Shown piece after piece: positions 52,725 to 61,762 of a stretch of 64,000 nucleotides of DNA (position 1 is its first letter; each line of letters opens with the position of its first letter). This DNA is from Oscillospiraceae bacterium (GTDB lineage Bacteria; Bacillota; Clostridia; Oscillospirales; Ruminococcaceae). The position numbers were made by a program, and so were the translations under genes. The stretch spans positions 248,001 through 312,000 of the forward strand of contig JAJQHJ010000003.1 in assembly GCA_021199795.1 (NCBI GenBank). Reading direction: 5' to 3'. The notes under the pieces are model-generated. The model was not told the DNA's origin. It did not search any database and saw only the letters and a program-made list of their open reading frames with translations.

Positions 52725-55304
52725 ATGTTTAAAACAATTTTTGGACTCGCCTTTCAAGGCATCAAACGCAGACGCAGGCAGTCGCTTCTGATTTTCTTCG
52801 TCCTGCTCATTTCGTTCACATTTGCAATTATACTACTGAGCTATTCAAGCAGTATATCTTCAACCAATTCTCAGCTTCGGCTTGACACCTACGGCAGTTG
52901 GTATGGAGCTATTGGCGAGGGAACTGACGGAGACCTCGAGTATCTTGAAAGCACCGAATGGGTTGACGACATCGGGATGAGTGTCAACTACGGTAGCGCA
53001 AGTGCCATGCTCGGCGATACTGTTATGGGCTCTTTGGATTACGGGACCGTTGACGATTACATGCTCGATATGGGCGTAATCTTGGAAAGTGGAAAGCTTC
53101 CCGAGGCAGACGATGAGATTGCTATAGAATCGACCGAGCTTACTGAATTCGGCTTAGCATCTGCTTCTTCGATAACTCTGAGATTTACTATCTATTCTGA
53201 ATCGGGTGAGGAATCCACTGTTATAGAGAAGACCTTCAAGATTGTCGGAGTTATCAAGCAGTACACGGGTCTTTGGGACACAAACGCAACACTCAATGAA
53301 GCTATCCTCTCGGAAGAGGGTATAAACGAATTGTTGGCTGAGGCGACAGAGGCTCTTGGCTCTGAGGTGAGCGTTACTTCTGATTATGCATACTTCTTCA
53401 CGGTCAGATCAGGCTATGAAAGCACATTTGAATCGGAAGTCAACAGCTATCTGTGGAACGTAAGAGAGGGAGCAAACGTAAGATACGTCTCGGTAAACTC
53501 TGTCATGTCTATGGAAGCCGATGAGGCTCAGCTCAACACGTTCTATGTCTGGCTCGTGCTGGCTGTAACTCTGTTGGCGGTCGTAATGATTTACATACTG
53601 CAAATGCAATCGGATGTAAGAAAAATAGTAAGGCTCAGGAGCATCGACTCATCAAAAGGTCAGGTCAGACTGCTTATTCTCATGGAAGCCCTCATGCTCT
53701 GTGTTCCGGCTCTTCTCTTGGGTACTATTCTCGGACTTTTTGGAATCAAGGCACTTCTTGGACTGAGTGTCTATTCCGGCTCGGTCAATATTGCGGTAAG
53801 TCTCCCTTGGAATTATCTTCTCACCTCGGCTGCCGTCTGGATTGTGGGAGTGCTTCTCGTCAGGATTCTCACCATTCAGGTTGCCCTTGCAACGCCATTG
53901 ACTGGAAGAATGGGAATGCAGAGAAACAAGTCGAACTTCTACGGCAAATTCCGCCGTGTTCTCATCATGCTCATGGCAATTCTTCTCTCAGTATCAACGC
54001 TGTTCACCGTAGTAAACGTAGCCGAGCCTCTCAGTAACTATCAGGAATGGACTTCAAAGTGGTCCTATTGCTTCTATCCCAATTATCGCCACAATAATAT
54101 CGCAGTTTATCTTGATGACAGTACTTTATCTGAGATTGCTTCCGCTCCGGGAGTCACCGATGTGGTTGCTTTCTCAAGTTTCTACTATGTTATAACATCA
54201 GATGACAGCGAAGCAAAAAAAGTAAATGTGATTGTCATGGATTATGAAGATGTCGCAAAATATCTTGATGTTTCCGAAGTAGATGAGTTGTCTTATGAAA
54301 ACGGTGAATCGGTAATCGTTCAAAATGTTGAAAGCGAAAGCAATATTCCTGAAGCCGGAGACACCGTCACAGTTAATATTGACTATGCAAATAGCATGGG
54401 CGTTTATGGCTATGTTCTCAGTGAAGATCCATCGGAGTTGGTGAGCATATCGGTAAATGTTGCTTCTTCGCAGACCGTCCCGACTTTCAAAGATACGTTG
54501 CCATTTACGATGGAATTAATCTCTGATACATACGAGTTTGCCGGAAGTGGAGAAGGAATCTTGGGTACAAGCTTTGTCATATGTTCAAGGACGCTTCTCC
54601 AGAATATTCTGGATGAAATCCCGGAGGGCACAATCTGGGAAATTTATGATGGCGGTGTGATGTTCTATTACGGTCAGAGTGAAGCTCAGTATTATCAGGC
54701 GTTAGTCTATACAGATACAAACGCTGAGAACCTCGCTACCGACACCGCAATGTCGAATATTCTGAAGCTGACCAAAGACCCGACAAGTTACATGCAGGAT
54801 ATTTACTACTACAATCTCAACAGTCAGAGAGAAGTCAACTACTCTAACGCTCAGGTTTATCAGCAATCTATCATCATGATTATTGTGAGTGGCGTGTGCA
54901 TTGCAATTGTGGTGCTACTGATTCTTGTAAGTACGCTCAGGCTCGAAACCGAAAGCGAAAAGAAACGCTATGGCATCTTGCAGGCAATCGGAATGTCGAA
55001 GCGGCAAAGAAATCTTGAACTTATCCGCAAATCTCTGGTGCGAAGCGTTGTATCTGTAGTTGTGGCAGTTATCAGCTATCTGGGATATTATTTACTTCTT
55101 AATATCTCAAGTCTTATTGCAGGTGCAAGCCCGACAGCAATCATTTCCACACTGTTCACAGCTCTTGCGACCTATGGCTTAACAACGCCTGTGCTTCTTA
55201 TAATGCTACTGGTTATGTTTGTGGTAACATTCGCAATCTGCTTCGGCTCAAAGCTGAGTATAAATAAGTATTCCATCATGGACATGCTAAGTGAAGATAG
55301 CTGA
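52725..55304 (+). CDS. FtsX/MacB-type ABC permease, paralogue C
   Basis: An 859-residue paralogue; the N-terminal module is closest to copy E (both share QSLLIFFVLL and ESTEWVDxxGxSVNYGSAS). First outer domain opens YGSWYGAIGEGTDGD. Coupling motifs are RKIVRLRSIDSSKGQ and KKRYGILQAIGMSKRQR. Before TM4 it has SLPWNYLL, the place where copy E has its stop codon. The tail is IMDMLSEDS, less conserved than in A, B and D. Probably co-transcribed with B (11-base gap, AGGAGA site). Terminator at 55315-55345. Confidence 0.88.
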   Translation: MFKTIFGLAFQGIKRRRRQSLLIFFVLLISFTFAIILLSYSSSISSTNSQLRLDTYGSWYGAIGEGTDGDLEYLESTEWVDDIGMSVNYGSASAMLGDTVMGSLDYGTVDDYMLDMGVILESGKLPEADDEIAIESTELTEFGLASASSITLRFTIYSESGEESTVIEKTFKIVGVIKQYTGLWDTNATLNEAILSEEGINELLAEATEALGSEVSVTSDYAYFFTVRSGYESTFESEVNSYLWNVREGANVRYVSVNSVMSMEADEAQLNTFYVWLVLAVTLLAVVMIYILQMQSDVRKIVRLRSIDSSKGQVRLLILMEALMLCVPALLLGTILGLFGIKALLGLSVYSGSVNIAVSLPWNYLLTSAAVWIVGVLLVRILTIQVALATPLTGRMGMQRNKSNFYGKFRRVLIMLMAILLSVSTLFTVVNVAEPLSNYQEWTSKWSYCFYPNYRHNNIAVYLDDSTLSEIASAPGVTDVVAFSSFYYVITSDDSEAKKVNVIVMDYEDVAKYLDVSEVDELSYENGESVIVQNVESESNIPEAGDTVTVNIDYANSMGVYGYVLSEDPSELVSISVNVASSQTVPTFKDTLPFTMELISDTYEFAGSGEGILGTSFVICSRTLLQNILDEIPEGTIWEIYDGGVMFYYGQSEAQYYQALVYTDTNAENLATDTAMSNILKLTKDPTSYMQDIYYYNLNSQREVNYSNAQVYQQSIIMIIVSGVCIAIVVLLILVSTLRLETESEKKRYGILQAIGMSKRQRNLELIRKSLVRSVVSVVVAVISYLGYYLLLNISSLIAGASPTAIISTLFTALATYGLTTPVLLIMLLVMFVVTFAICFGSKLSINKYSIMDMLSEDS

Positions 55305-55314
55305 ACAAATATCT

Positions 55315-55345
55315 AAGCTCGAACTATTCGGGCTTTCTATATTTT
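55315..55345 (+). terminator. Terminator after permease C
   Basis: AAGCTCGAA (55315-55323) with TTCGGGCTT (55327-55335), one wobble pair, 3-base loop, T-rich tail. Confidence 0.78.
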
Positions 55346-55348
55346 CTC

Positions 55349-55377
55349 TTGCAATTTTATCTATACTATGCTATTAT
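55349..55377 (+). promoter_or_regulatory. Extended -10 promoter of permease D
   Basis: TTGCAA (55349-55354), 17-base spacer, TATTAT (55372-55377) with TGC upstream. It resembles the copy E promoter base by base (TTGCAATT.TATCTAT.) but has TATTAT in place of TATAAT. Confidence 0.75.
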
Positions 55378-55414
55378 TTTTTTGGAATTAGAATTTAAAA
55401 AGGGGAGATCAGCA

Positions 55415-57874
55415 ACGTTAAAAAACATCTTTTCACTTGCTTTTGAGGGCTTGAGACGGCGCAAGCGGCAGACGCTTATCATAGTCTCCGTTCTGACAAT
55501 ATCTCTTCTTGTAGCAGTTCTTGTAATAAGCTATTCCGGCAGCATCACCGCCACGAATGAAGCCTATCGCTACACCATCTACGGCAGCTGGTACGGCTCT
55601 ATACCAAAAACTCAAGATGGCGACTATGAGTTTCTCATATCTCAGGACTGGCTCGACTCTCTCGGAACAAGCACAAACTACGGCACTGTTTCAGGCTATG
55701 GTATAGGAACGGTTGACGATAATCTTTCCAATATGGGAATAACGTTGTCTGAGGGCAGACTTCCTGAATCGAGTGGCGAAATAGCCGTTGAAGAGGCTCT
55801 TTTGAGTGCTCTTGGCTATGACCCTGTTGTAGGGCAGAAAATTGCGGTGTCGATAGTGTTTTATCAGGATGATTTCAACACAGCGAACAACATCATCGTC
55901 ACAAAGAATTTCACTGTAACCGGCATTATCTCGAACTATACTAATCTCTGGTCAACTTCAATGTATTGCACACTGAATTCCGGCATAATTACCAAGGATG
56001 ATGCGGAATCTCTCTATGCTCAGGCTATACAAGCCGGCTCCCGGAAGAATATTACAGTACCCGACCCATCTGTGTCCTACTACTTCACTGTCAAGGATGG
56101 TTGTGAGGACATAATGAAAGAAAGCGTCAACGCTTATCTTCGGGAGACAAGAGACAGTGCTTTATCTACAGACAAGACGGTTTTCGTGAATTCTCTTGCA
56201 TATTCTCATAATGCCTCAGAAGCAAGCTATAACACTTTTTATGTTGCTTTAATTTTTGTAGTCTCATTGCTTGCTGTTATCGTTATTTACGCGCTTCAGC
56301 TTCAGCCTGAGGTTCAGAAAGTAGTGAGGCTCAGAAGCTTAGGCGCAACAAAAGGGCAGGTAAGGCTTCTCATTTTCACTGAGACAATGCTTTGCTGCAT
56401 TCCGTCTTTGATTTTAGGCACTGTTCTAGGAGCACTCGGAATTGTGATTCTTCTTAAGCTCAGTGTATTCACCGGTTCTATTGCTATTGTTGTGAACATT
56501 CCATGGTCGGCACTTCTCCCGGCAGTTGCCCTTTGGATATTGGGAGTATTGGCGATCAGAATAGTCACGCTACAGGTAGCCTTTGCTACTCCTCTTACCG
56601 GCAGAATGGGCATGACAGCAAAGAAAAGGCGTATATCTCAGAAGTTCCAAAAGATTCTCATCATTGCAATGTCGGCGACGCTATGCATTGCGGTGCTTTT
56701 CACGTTCCTTAACTCTCTTTCAGCTGTGTACAATTATGGCATATGGAACAACACTTATGACTATATAATCAGCGATATAACCTTAACCTATGAGGGAATT
56801 ACGAACGATGATATCGAAACTATGAATTCCGTTTTCGGCGTTGATAATGTTTTAGGCTGGTCTATATCATACGCAAACGTAACCGCGGGATCGGGCGATA
56901 GCATTTCTGCAACTCTTTTCATAATAGACGGCACAGCCGATTGGTCGTATACCTTTGACTTCACGAATGTTGATACAGAAGAGTTTGAAAACGGTGACAG
57001 CGTTATAGTCACGTTTGCTTCAAAGGACGATGCAACCGCCGCCAGCCTGAGTGATGAAGTAACTGTCAACTATCAGAATGTATCTGTTAGCGCAAGTGTC
57101 GCTTCAACTCAGATAACCGACATCCTGGACTACGGCGTTTATGGGATGCCGAGCGTTTATTCCGGCGAATGCGGGATTATCTGCTCAAGGGCATTTCTCC
57201 AAAGGATGATAGATTCTCTTCCCGAAAATTCCAGGATATACACCTTGCAACATTCCTATGGAGCAGGCGATGAAGTGTCGATATTTGAGCGTGCAGTCGG
57301 TTTTGCCAACAGAAATACCGCCGATGCTTCGACCGATAAGACTCTCGTTTCTACCGCATCCAGGCTTCACCTGAGCGTCAGCGACAACCGCCGGGCTGCC
57401 AATGATTCTTATGTTCAGGATTACTTGCAAACTATAATTATGCTCTATGTCAGCGGAATCTGCATATCTGTCATAGTTCTAATAATTCTTTCAAGCACTA
57501 TCAAGCTTGAAACCCAGCGCGAGAAGAGAAATTATGGTATCCTGCAGGCAATCGGCATGTCACGCAGTCAAAGAAATCTCAGGCTTATGGGAACTGCGCT
57601 TGTCCGTTCGACTGTGGCAATAATACTTGGCTGGGGAGCATACTTCTCCACAGTAATATTCAAGAATATAGACAAAATTATAGACGGGAGCAGCACAGTA
57701 TTAAGTCTTGCAGTTAACAATCTCAAAAACATCATAACCTACTATAACATGCCTGGTTGGATACTCATTCTGATTTCCGTTCTCCTGTTTGCGGCAGTAT
57801 TCATGATTTGCTATGTTTCAAAGTTAGGCTTGAACAAGTATACTTTGATGGAAATGCTCCGTGAGGACAGATAA
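55415..57874 (+). CDS. FtsX/MacB-type ABC permease, paralogue D, apparent ACG start
   Basis: About 819 residues with intact architecture: TM1, first outer domain (YGSWYGSIPKTQDGD), motif QKVVRLRSLGATKGQ, INIPWSALLP-like segment before TM4, second outer domain, KRNYGILQAIGMSRSQR, tail LMEMLREDR. Alignment with copy E (M-F-K-T-I-F-S-L-A) places the first codon at 55415, where the sequence is ACG. AGGGGAG ends 7 bases upstream, exactly where a start should be. In-frame TTGs at 55349 and 55382 lie in the promoter or at the transcription start. The next possible start, a TTG at about 55451, would trim the N-terminus and has no good site. Either ACG is used weakly or the gene lost its start recently. 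Confidence 0.8.
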   Translation, partial: TLKNIFSLAFEGLRRRKRQTLIIVSVLTISLLVAVLVISYSGSITATNEAYRYTIYGSWYGSIPKTQDGDYEFLISQDWLDSLGTSTNYGTVSGYGIGTVDDNLSNMGITLSEGRLPESSGEIAVEEALLSALGYDPVVGQKIAVSIVFYQDDFNTANNIIVTKNFTVTGIISNYTNLWSTSMYCTLNSGIITKDDAESLYAQAIQAGSRKNITVPDPSVSYYFTVKDGCEDIMKESVNAYLRETRDSALSTDKTVFVNSLAYSHNASEASYNTFYVALIFVVSLLAVIVIYALQLQPEVQKVVRLRSLGATKGQVRLLIFTETMLCCIPSLILGTVLGALGIVILLKLSVFTGSIAIVVNIPWSALLPAVALWILGVLAIRIVTLQVAFATPLTGRMGMTAKKRRISQKFQKILIIAMSATLCIAVLFTFLNSLSAVYNYGIWNNTYDYIISDITLTYEGITNDDIETMNSVFGVDNVLGWSISYANVTAGSGDSISATLFIIDGTADWSYTFDFTNVDTEEFENGDSVIVTFASKDDATAASLSDEVTVNYQNVSVSASVASTQITDILDYGVYGMPSVYSGECGIICSRAFLQRMIDSLPENSRIYTLQHSYGAGDEVSIFERAVGFANRNTADASTDKTLVSTASRLHLSVSDNRRAANDSYVQDYLQTIIMLYVSGICISVIVLIILSSTIKLETQREKRNYGILQAIGMSRSQRNLRLMGTALVRSTVAIILGWGAYFSTVIFKNIDKIIDGSSTVLSLAVNNLKNIITYYNMPGWILILISVLLFAAVFMICYVSKLGLNKYTLMEMLREDR

Positions 57875-57878
57875 GTTT

Positions 57879-57899
57879 GAATTTTTCTTGGAAAAATTC
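57879..57899 (+). repeat. AT-rich hairpin after permease D
   Basis: A perfect 9-bp inverted repeat GAATTTTTC (57879-57887) and GAAAAATTC (57891-57899) with a 3-base loop and no T tail. Possibly a weak terminator. Confidence 0.5.
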
Positions 57900-57910
57900 G
57901 GGGTTACCTA

Positions 57911-57939
57911 TTGCTATTTTCGGAGAAATTTTATATAAT
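57911..57939 (+). promoter_or_regulatory. Promoter of the pgk-tpiA-gpmI operon
   Basis: TTGCTA (57911-57916), 17-base spacer, TATAAT (57934-57939), leader of about 55 bases. Confidence 0.75.
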
Positions 57940-57999
57940 AGCTATAGTCGCTAATTGCGGCATTGAATAGTATTATTAAAAGCAAAGGAGATATATTCA

Positions 58000-59223
58000 A
58001 TGGCAGGATTAAACAAGGTCAGTATTGACGACATCAGTGTAAAGGGCAAGAAAGTTCTTGTCAGAGTTGATTTCAACGTTCCGCTCAAGGACGGCGTTAT
58101 CACCAATGACAACAGAATCACAGCAGCTCTTCCCACTATCAAGAAGTTAGTTGCAGACGGCGGCAAGGTTGTACTTTGCTCCCACCTCGGCAAGCCGAAG
58201 AACGGTCCTGAGGACAAGTTCTCACTCGCTCCAGCAGCCAAGAGACTTGCGGAGCTTATGGAGGGCACCAAGGTCACATTTGCCAAGGATGATGAGGTTG
58301 TAGGCGAGAATGCAAAGAAAGCTGTCGCTGAAATGCAGAATGGCGAAATCGTAGTTCTCGAAAACACAAGATTCCGTGGCAACGAAGAGACCAAGAACGG
58401 TGAGGGCTTCTCCAAGGAACTTGCTGATCTCGTTGACGACGAAGTATTCGTAATGGATGCTTTCGGCTCCGCTCACAGAGCTCACGCTTCCACAGCAGGT
58501 GTCACCAAGTTTGTCAAGGAAACTGCTGTTGGATACCTCATGCAGAAAGAAATCACATATCTTGGCAATGCAGTTGAGAACCCTGTCAGACCGTTCGTAG
58601 CTATTTTGGGCGGCGCAAAGGTAGCAGACAAGCTCAATGTTATCTCTAACCTCCTCGAAAAGTGCGATACTCTTATCATCGGCGGCGGCATGGCTTACAC
58701 ATTCCTCAAGGCTGAGGGCTATGAAATCGGTACTTCACTTGTAGACGATGAAAAGCTTTCCTATTGTGCAGAAATGCTCGAAAAGGCTAAGTCTATGGGC
58801 AAGAAGCTTCTTTTGCCGATTGATACAGTCGTTGCAAAGTCATTCCCTGATCCTATCGACGGTGAGATTGAGACCTGCGTCGTAGATTCTCATAACATTC
58901 CCGCTGATTGCATGGGTCTTGATATCGGTCCTAAGACCGCTGAGCTTTTCGCAAACGAAGTCAGCAATGCGAAGACCGTTGTCTGGAACGGACCTATGGG
59001 CGTATTCGAGAACCCGACTCTGGCAAAGGGAACTCTTTCTGTTGCAAAGGCTCTCGCTGAGACCGACGCTACAACTGTTATCGGCGGTGGCGACTCTGCT
59101 GCAGCAGTCATCAATCTCGGTTTTGCTGACAAGATGACCCATATTTCCACCGGTGGTGGAGCATCCCTTGAATACCTCGAGGGCAAGGTTCTCCCTGGAA
59201 TCGACGTTATCGCCGACAAGTAA
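58000..59223 (+). CDS. pgk: Phosphoglycerate kinase
   Basis: A 407-residue glycolytic kinase making ATP from 1,3-bisphosphoglycerate. The signature is [14 protein letters not shown] near residue 20, followed by [19 protein letters not shown], the hinge [11 protein letters not shown] and the nucleotide-site GGGDSAAAV near the C-terminus. Length is normal. AAAGGAGA precedes the ATG. First gene of a glycolytic operon lacking gap, embedded between permeases D and E. Confidence 0.97.
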   Translation: MAGLNKVSIDDISVKGKKVLVRVDFNVPLKDGVITNDNRITAALPTIKKLVADGGKVVLCSHLGKPKNGPEDKFSLAPAAKRLAELMEGTKVTFAKDDEVVGENAKKAVAEMQNGEIVVLENTRFRGNEETKNGEGFSKELADLVDDEVFVMDAFGSAHRAHASTAGVTKFVKETAVGYLMQKEITYLGNAVENPVRPFVAILGGAKVADKLNVISNLLEKCDTLIIGGGMAYTFLKAEGYEIGTSLVDDEKLSYCAEMLEKAKSMGKKLLLPIDTVVAKSFPDPIDGEIETCVVDSHNIPADCMGLDIGPKTAELFANEVSNAKTVVWNGPMGVFENPTLAKGTLSVAKALAETDATTVIGGGDSAAAVINLGFADKMTHISTGGGASLEYLEGKVLPGIDVIADK

Positions 59224-59237
59224 TTGAATCTTTTTAT

Positions 59238-59262
59238 GGAGCGGAGCGATGAGTTCCGCTCC
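59238..59262 (+). repeat. Hairpin in the pgk-tpiA gap
   Basis: A perfect 8-bp GC-rich stem GGAGCGGA (59238-59245) with TCCGCTCC (59255-59262) and a 9-base loop. With no T tail it is more likely an mRNA stability or processing element than a terminator. Confidence 0.65.
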
Positions 59263-59292
59263 GTCTGTAATGCTTTTGAAAGGATAGATTTC

Positions 59293-60063
59293 ATGAAAAA
59301 AGATATTCGCCGCGCAGTTATCGCCGGCAACTGGAAGATGAATAAAACTCGTCCCGAGACTGAATCTCTCATCACAGACTTAAAGCCCCTGGCTGAGAAT
59401 GCGGGCTGTGAAGTAGTCATCTGCGTTCCGTTTACAAATCTTGAAACTGCTGTAAGACTTACTGCCGGAACCAACATCAAGGTTGGTGCGCAGAATTGCC
59501 ACTTTGCAAAGTCTGGTGCATACACAGGTGAAGTAAGTGCAGATATGCTCAAGGAAGTCGGAGTTGAATATGTAGTTCTTGGACATAGCGAGCGCAGACA
59601 GTATTTCGGCGAAACCGATGAGACAGTCAACAAGAGAACAAAAGCAGCACTTGAAGCTGGTTTAAAGCCTATAGTTTGCGTAGGCGAGCTTCTCTGGGAG
59701 CGTGAGGCTAACATAACTGAGGAAGTAATTTCACGCCAGATCAAGCTTGATTTCGCAGGAATCTCCTCGGATGAGCTTCAGAACTGCATCATCGCTTACG
59801 AGCCTGTCTGGGCAATCGGAACCGGCAAAACCGCAACTGCTGATCAGGCTGAGGAAGTATGTGCATTCATCAGAAATGTTCTTGCAGGTCTTTATGGCGC
59901 GGATGTTGCTGAGAAAATCACCATCCAGTATGGCGGCTCTATGAATGCGGGAAATGCGGCTGAGCTTCTGTCGAAAACCAATGTTGACGGTGGACTTATC
60001 GGCGGCGCATCACTCAAGGCTCCTGACTTTGCGGCAATCATTAATGCCGCAACCAACGGTTGA
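59293..60063 (+). CDS. tpiA: Triosephosphate isomerase
   Basis: A 256-residue TIM barrel interconverting the triose phosphates. Catalytic residues sit in IAGNWKMNKT (Lys), VLGHSERRQYF (His) and YEPVWAIGTGKTA (Glu, loop 6), with phosphate-binding YGGSM. The ATG at 59293 has GAAAGGAT upstream; the open frame begins right after pgk but its first 23 codons, across the hairpin, are not family-like. gpmI follows 14 bases later. Confidence 0.97.
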   Translation: MKKDIRRAVIAGNWKMNKTRPETESLITDLKPLAENAGCEVVICVPFTNLETAVRLTAGTNIKVGAQNCHFAKSGAYTGEVSADMLKEVGVEYVVLGHSERRQYFGETDETVNKRTKAALEAGLKPIVCVGELLWEREANITEEVISRQIKLDFAGISSDELQNCIIAYEPVWAIGTGKTATADQAEEVCAFIRNVLAGLYGADVAEKITIQYGGSMNAGNAAELLSKTNVDGGLIGGASLKAPDFAAIINAATNG

Positions 60064-60077
60064 AAGGGGACTGACAA

Positions 60078-61646
60078 ATGAAACCTGTTGTACTCATAGT
60101 TATGGATGGTGTCGGCTTCTCAAAGACCGGTCTTGGAGACGCTGTTACACTTGCAAATACGCCGAATCTCGATAAGCTTCTCAAGGAGCGTCCGAACACC
60201 CGTCTTAAGGCTCACGGAACAGCAGTCGGACTTCCGTCTGACGACGACATGGGTAACTCAGAGGTTGGTCACAACGCTCTTGGTTGCGGTCAGATTTACT
60301 CTCAGGGTGCAAAGCTAGTTAACGAGTCAATCGAATCCGGAAAGATGTTTACATCCGATACCTGGAATGAGCTTGTTTCAAATTGCAAGTCCCACCATTC
60401 AACTCTTCATTTCCTGGGACTTCTCTCTGACGGTAATGTTCATTCCAACATATCCCACCTAAAGCAGATGATCATCAAGGCTAAGGAATGCGGAGTTGAG
60501 CACGTAAGATGCCATATTCTTCTCGATGGAAGAGACGTTCCTGCAACCTCAGCTCTTGTCTATGTTGATGAGCTTGAGACTCTTCTTTCGTCGCTCAATG
60601 ATTCCACCTTTGAAGCTAAGATTGCATCCGGCGGCGGAAGAATGAAAATCACAATGGACAGATACCAGGCTAACTGGGGCATGGTTGAAGCTGGCTGGAA
60701 CACTCATGTTCATGGTCAGGGAAGACAGTTTGCATCTGCAAAGGAAGCAATTGAAACCTACCGCAGTGAAATTGACGGTGTAATTGATCAAGATCTCCCT
60801 GCATTCGTTATTGCTGAGAACGGTGAGCCTGTTGGAAAAATCAAGGACGGCGATTCAGTTATACTTTACAACTTCAGAGGTGACCGTGCGCTCGAGATTT
60901 CGATGGCATTCGATAACAAAGACTTTGCTGCATTTGACAGGGGAGAGAAGCCGGATGTTGTTTATGCTGGTATGCTCCAGTATGACGGCGATCTGAAGCT
61001 TCCCGAAAAGTTCCTTGTAAATCCTCCAGAAATCAAGAACACGCTCTCTGAGCTTCTGGTTGCAAATGGCTTGAGACAGTATGCTGTTTCCGAAACTCAG
61101 AAATATGGTCACGTAACCTACTTCTGGAACGGCAATAAGTCTGAAAAGTTCTCCGAAGAGCTTGAAACATTCAAGGAGATTCCCTCTGACAATGTTTCCT
61201 TTGACGAGCGTCCGTGGATGAAGTCCGCTGAGATCACTGACGACCTCATCGCTGCAATGCGCAGTGGTAAATATGATTTCATCAGATGTAACTATCCTAA
61301 CGGAGACATGGTAGGTCACACCGGAAACCTCGATGCAACCATCACTGGCGTTGAGTCGGTAGATCTCGGAATTGCAAGAGTCCTTAAGGTTGCTGATGAA
61401 CTTGGTGTCATCGTCCTTATCACTGCTGATCATGGTAACGCCGATGAAATGCTTGAGAAGAACAAGAAAGGTCAGATTCAGGTCAGAACCGCTCATTCTC
61501 TCAACCCCGTTCCGTTCATCATCTATGATAACGACCATGACTGGAGAATCAAGGATGGCAATTTCGGACTTGCAAACGTAGCTCCGACAGTTGCAACTCT
61601 CTTTAATCTCACTCCTCCTGATTGTTGGGAAGAGAGCATGATCTAA
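60078..61646 (+). CDS. gpmI: 2,3-bisphosphoglycerate-independent phosphoglycerate mutase
   Basis: A 522-residue Mn-dependent mutase of the alkaline phosphatase superfamily. It has LIVMDGVGFS at the N-terminus (metal-binding Asp), MGNSEVGHNALG with the phosphoserine near residue 61, LLDGRDVPATS, a NFRGDRALE segment, and ITADHGNADEM near the C-terminus. Slightly longer than the usual 510. AAAGGGG precedes the ATG. Activity of this Mn2+ enzyme could respond to the Mn homeostasis genes at 4-7 kb, but this is only inference. Confidence 0.97.
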   Translation: MKPVVLIVMDGVGFSKTGLGDAVTLANTPNLDKLLKERPNTRLKAHGTAVGLPSDDDMGNSEVGHNALGCGQIYSQGAKLVNESIESGKMFTSDTWNELVSNCKSHHSTLHFLGLLSDGNVHSNISHLKQMIIKAKECGVEHVRCHILLDGRDVPATSALVYVDELETLLSSLNDSTFEAKIASGGGRMKITMDRYQANWGMVEAGWNTHVHGQGRQFASAKEAIETYRSEIDGVIDQDLPAFVIAENGEPVGKIKDGDSVILYNFRGDRALEISMAFDNKDFAAFDRGEKPDVVYAGMLQYDGDLKLPEKFLVNPPEIKNTLSELLVANGLRQYAVSETQKYGHVTYFWNGNKSEKFSEELETFKEIPSDNVSFDERPWMKSAEITDDLIAAMRSGKYDFIRCNYPNGDMVGHTGNLDATITGVESVDLGIARVLKVADELGVIVLITADHGNADEMLEKNKKGQIQVRTAHSLNPVPFIIYDNDHDWRIKDGNFGLANVAPTVATLFNLTPPDCWEESMI

Positions 61647-61660
61647 AACCCATAAATACA

Positions 61661-61689
61661 AAAGCCCGATGGAAAATCGGGCTTTTTTG
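61661..61689 (+). terminator. Terminator of the glycolytic operon
   Basis: AAAAGCCCGA (61661-61670) pairs with the complementary strand ending in TCGGGCTTTTTT; classic stem with six T. Confidence 0.92.
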
Positions 61690-61700
61690 TTATATTTTGC

Positions 61701-61729
61701 TTGCAATTCTATCTATTATATGATATAAT
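61701..61729 (+). promoter_or_regulatory. Extended -10 promoter of permease E
   Basis: TTGCAA (61701-61706), 17-base spacer, TATAAT (61724-61729) with TGA upstream. Similar in sequence to the permease D promoter. Confidence 0.82.
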
Positions 61730-61762
61730 CTTCTATAAGATTAGATTAAAGGGGAAATCCTT

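Noticed and set aside
55349-55414. TTG at 55349 as start of permease D
   Set aside because: TTGCAA at 55349 is the -35 element of a promoter also seen before copy E, so the codon would lie upstream of the transcript.
47531-57874. Recombining phase-variable cassettes among the permeases
   Set aside because: The copies have short identical stretches, but no inverted repeats, recombinase genes or simple tandem repeats were seen, so I do not propose switching.
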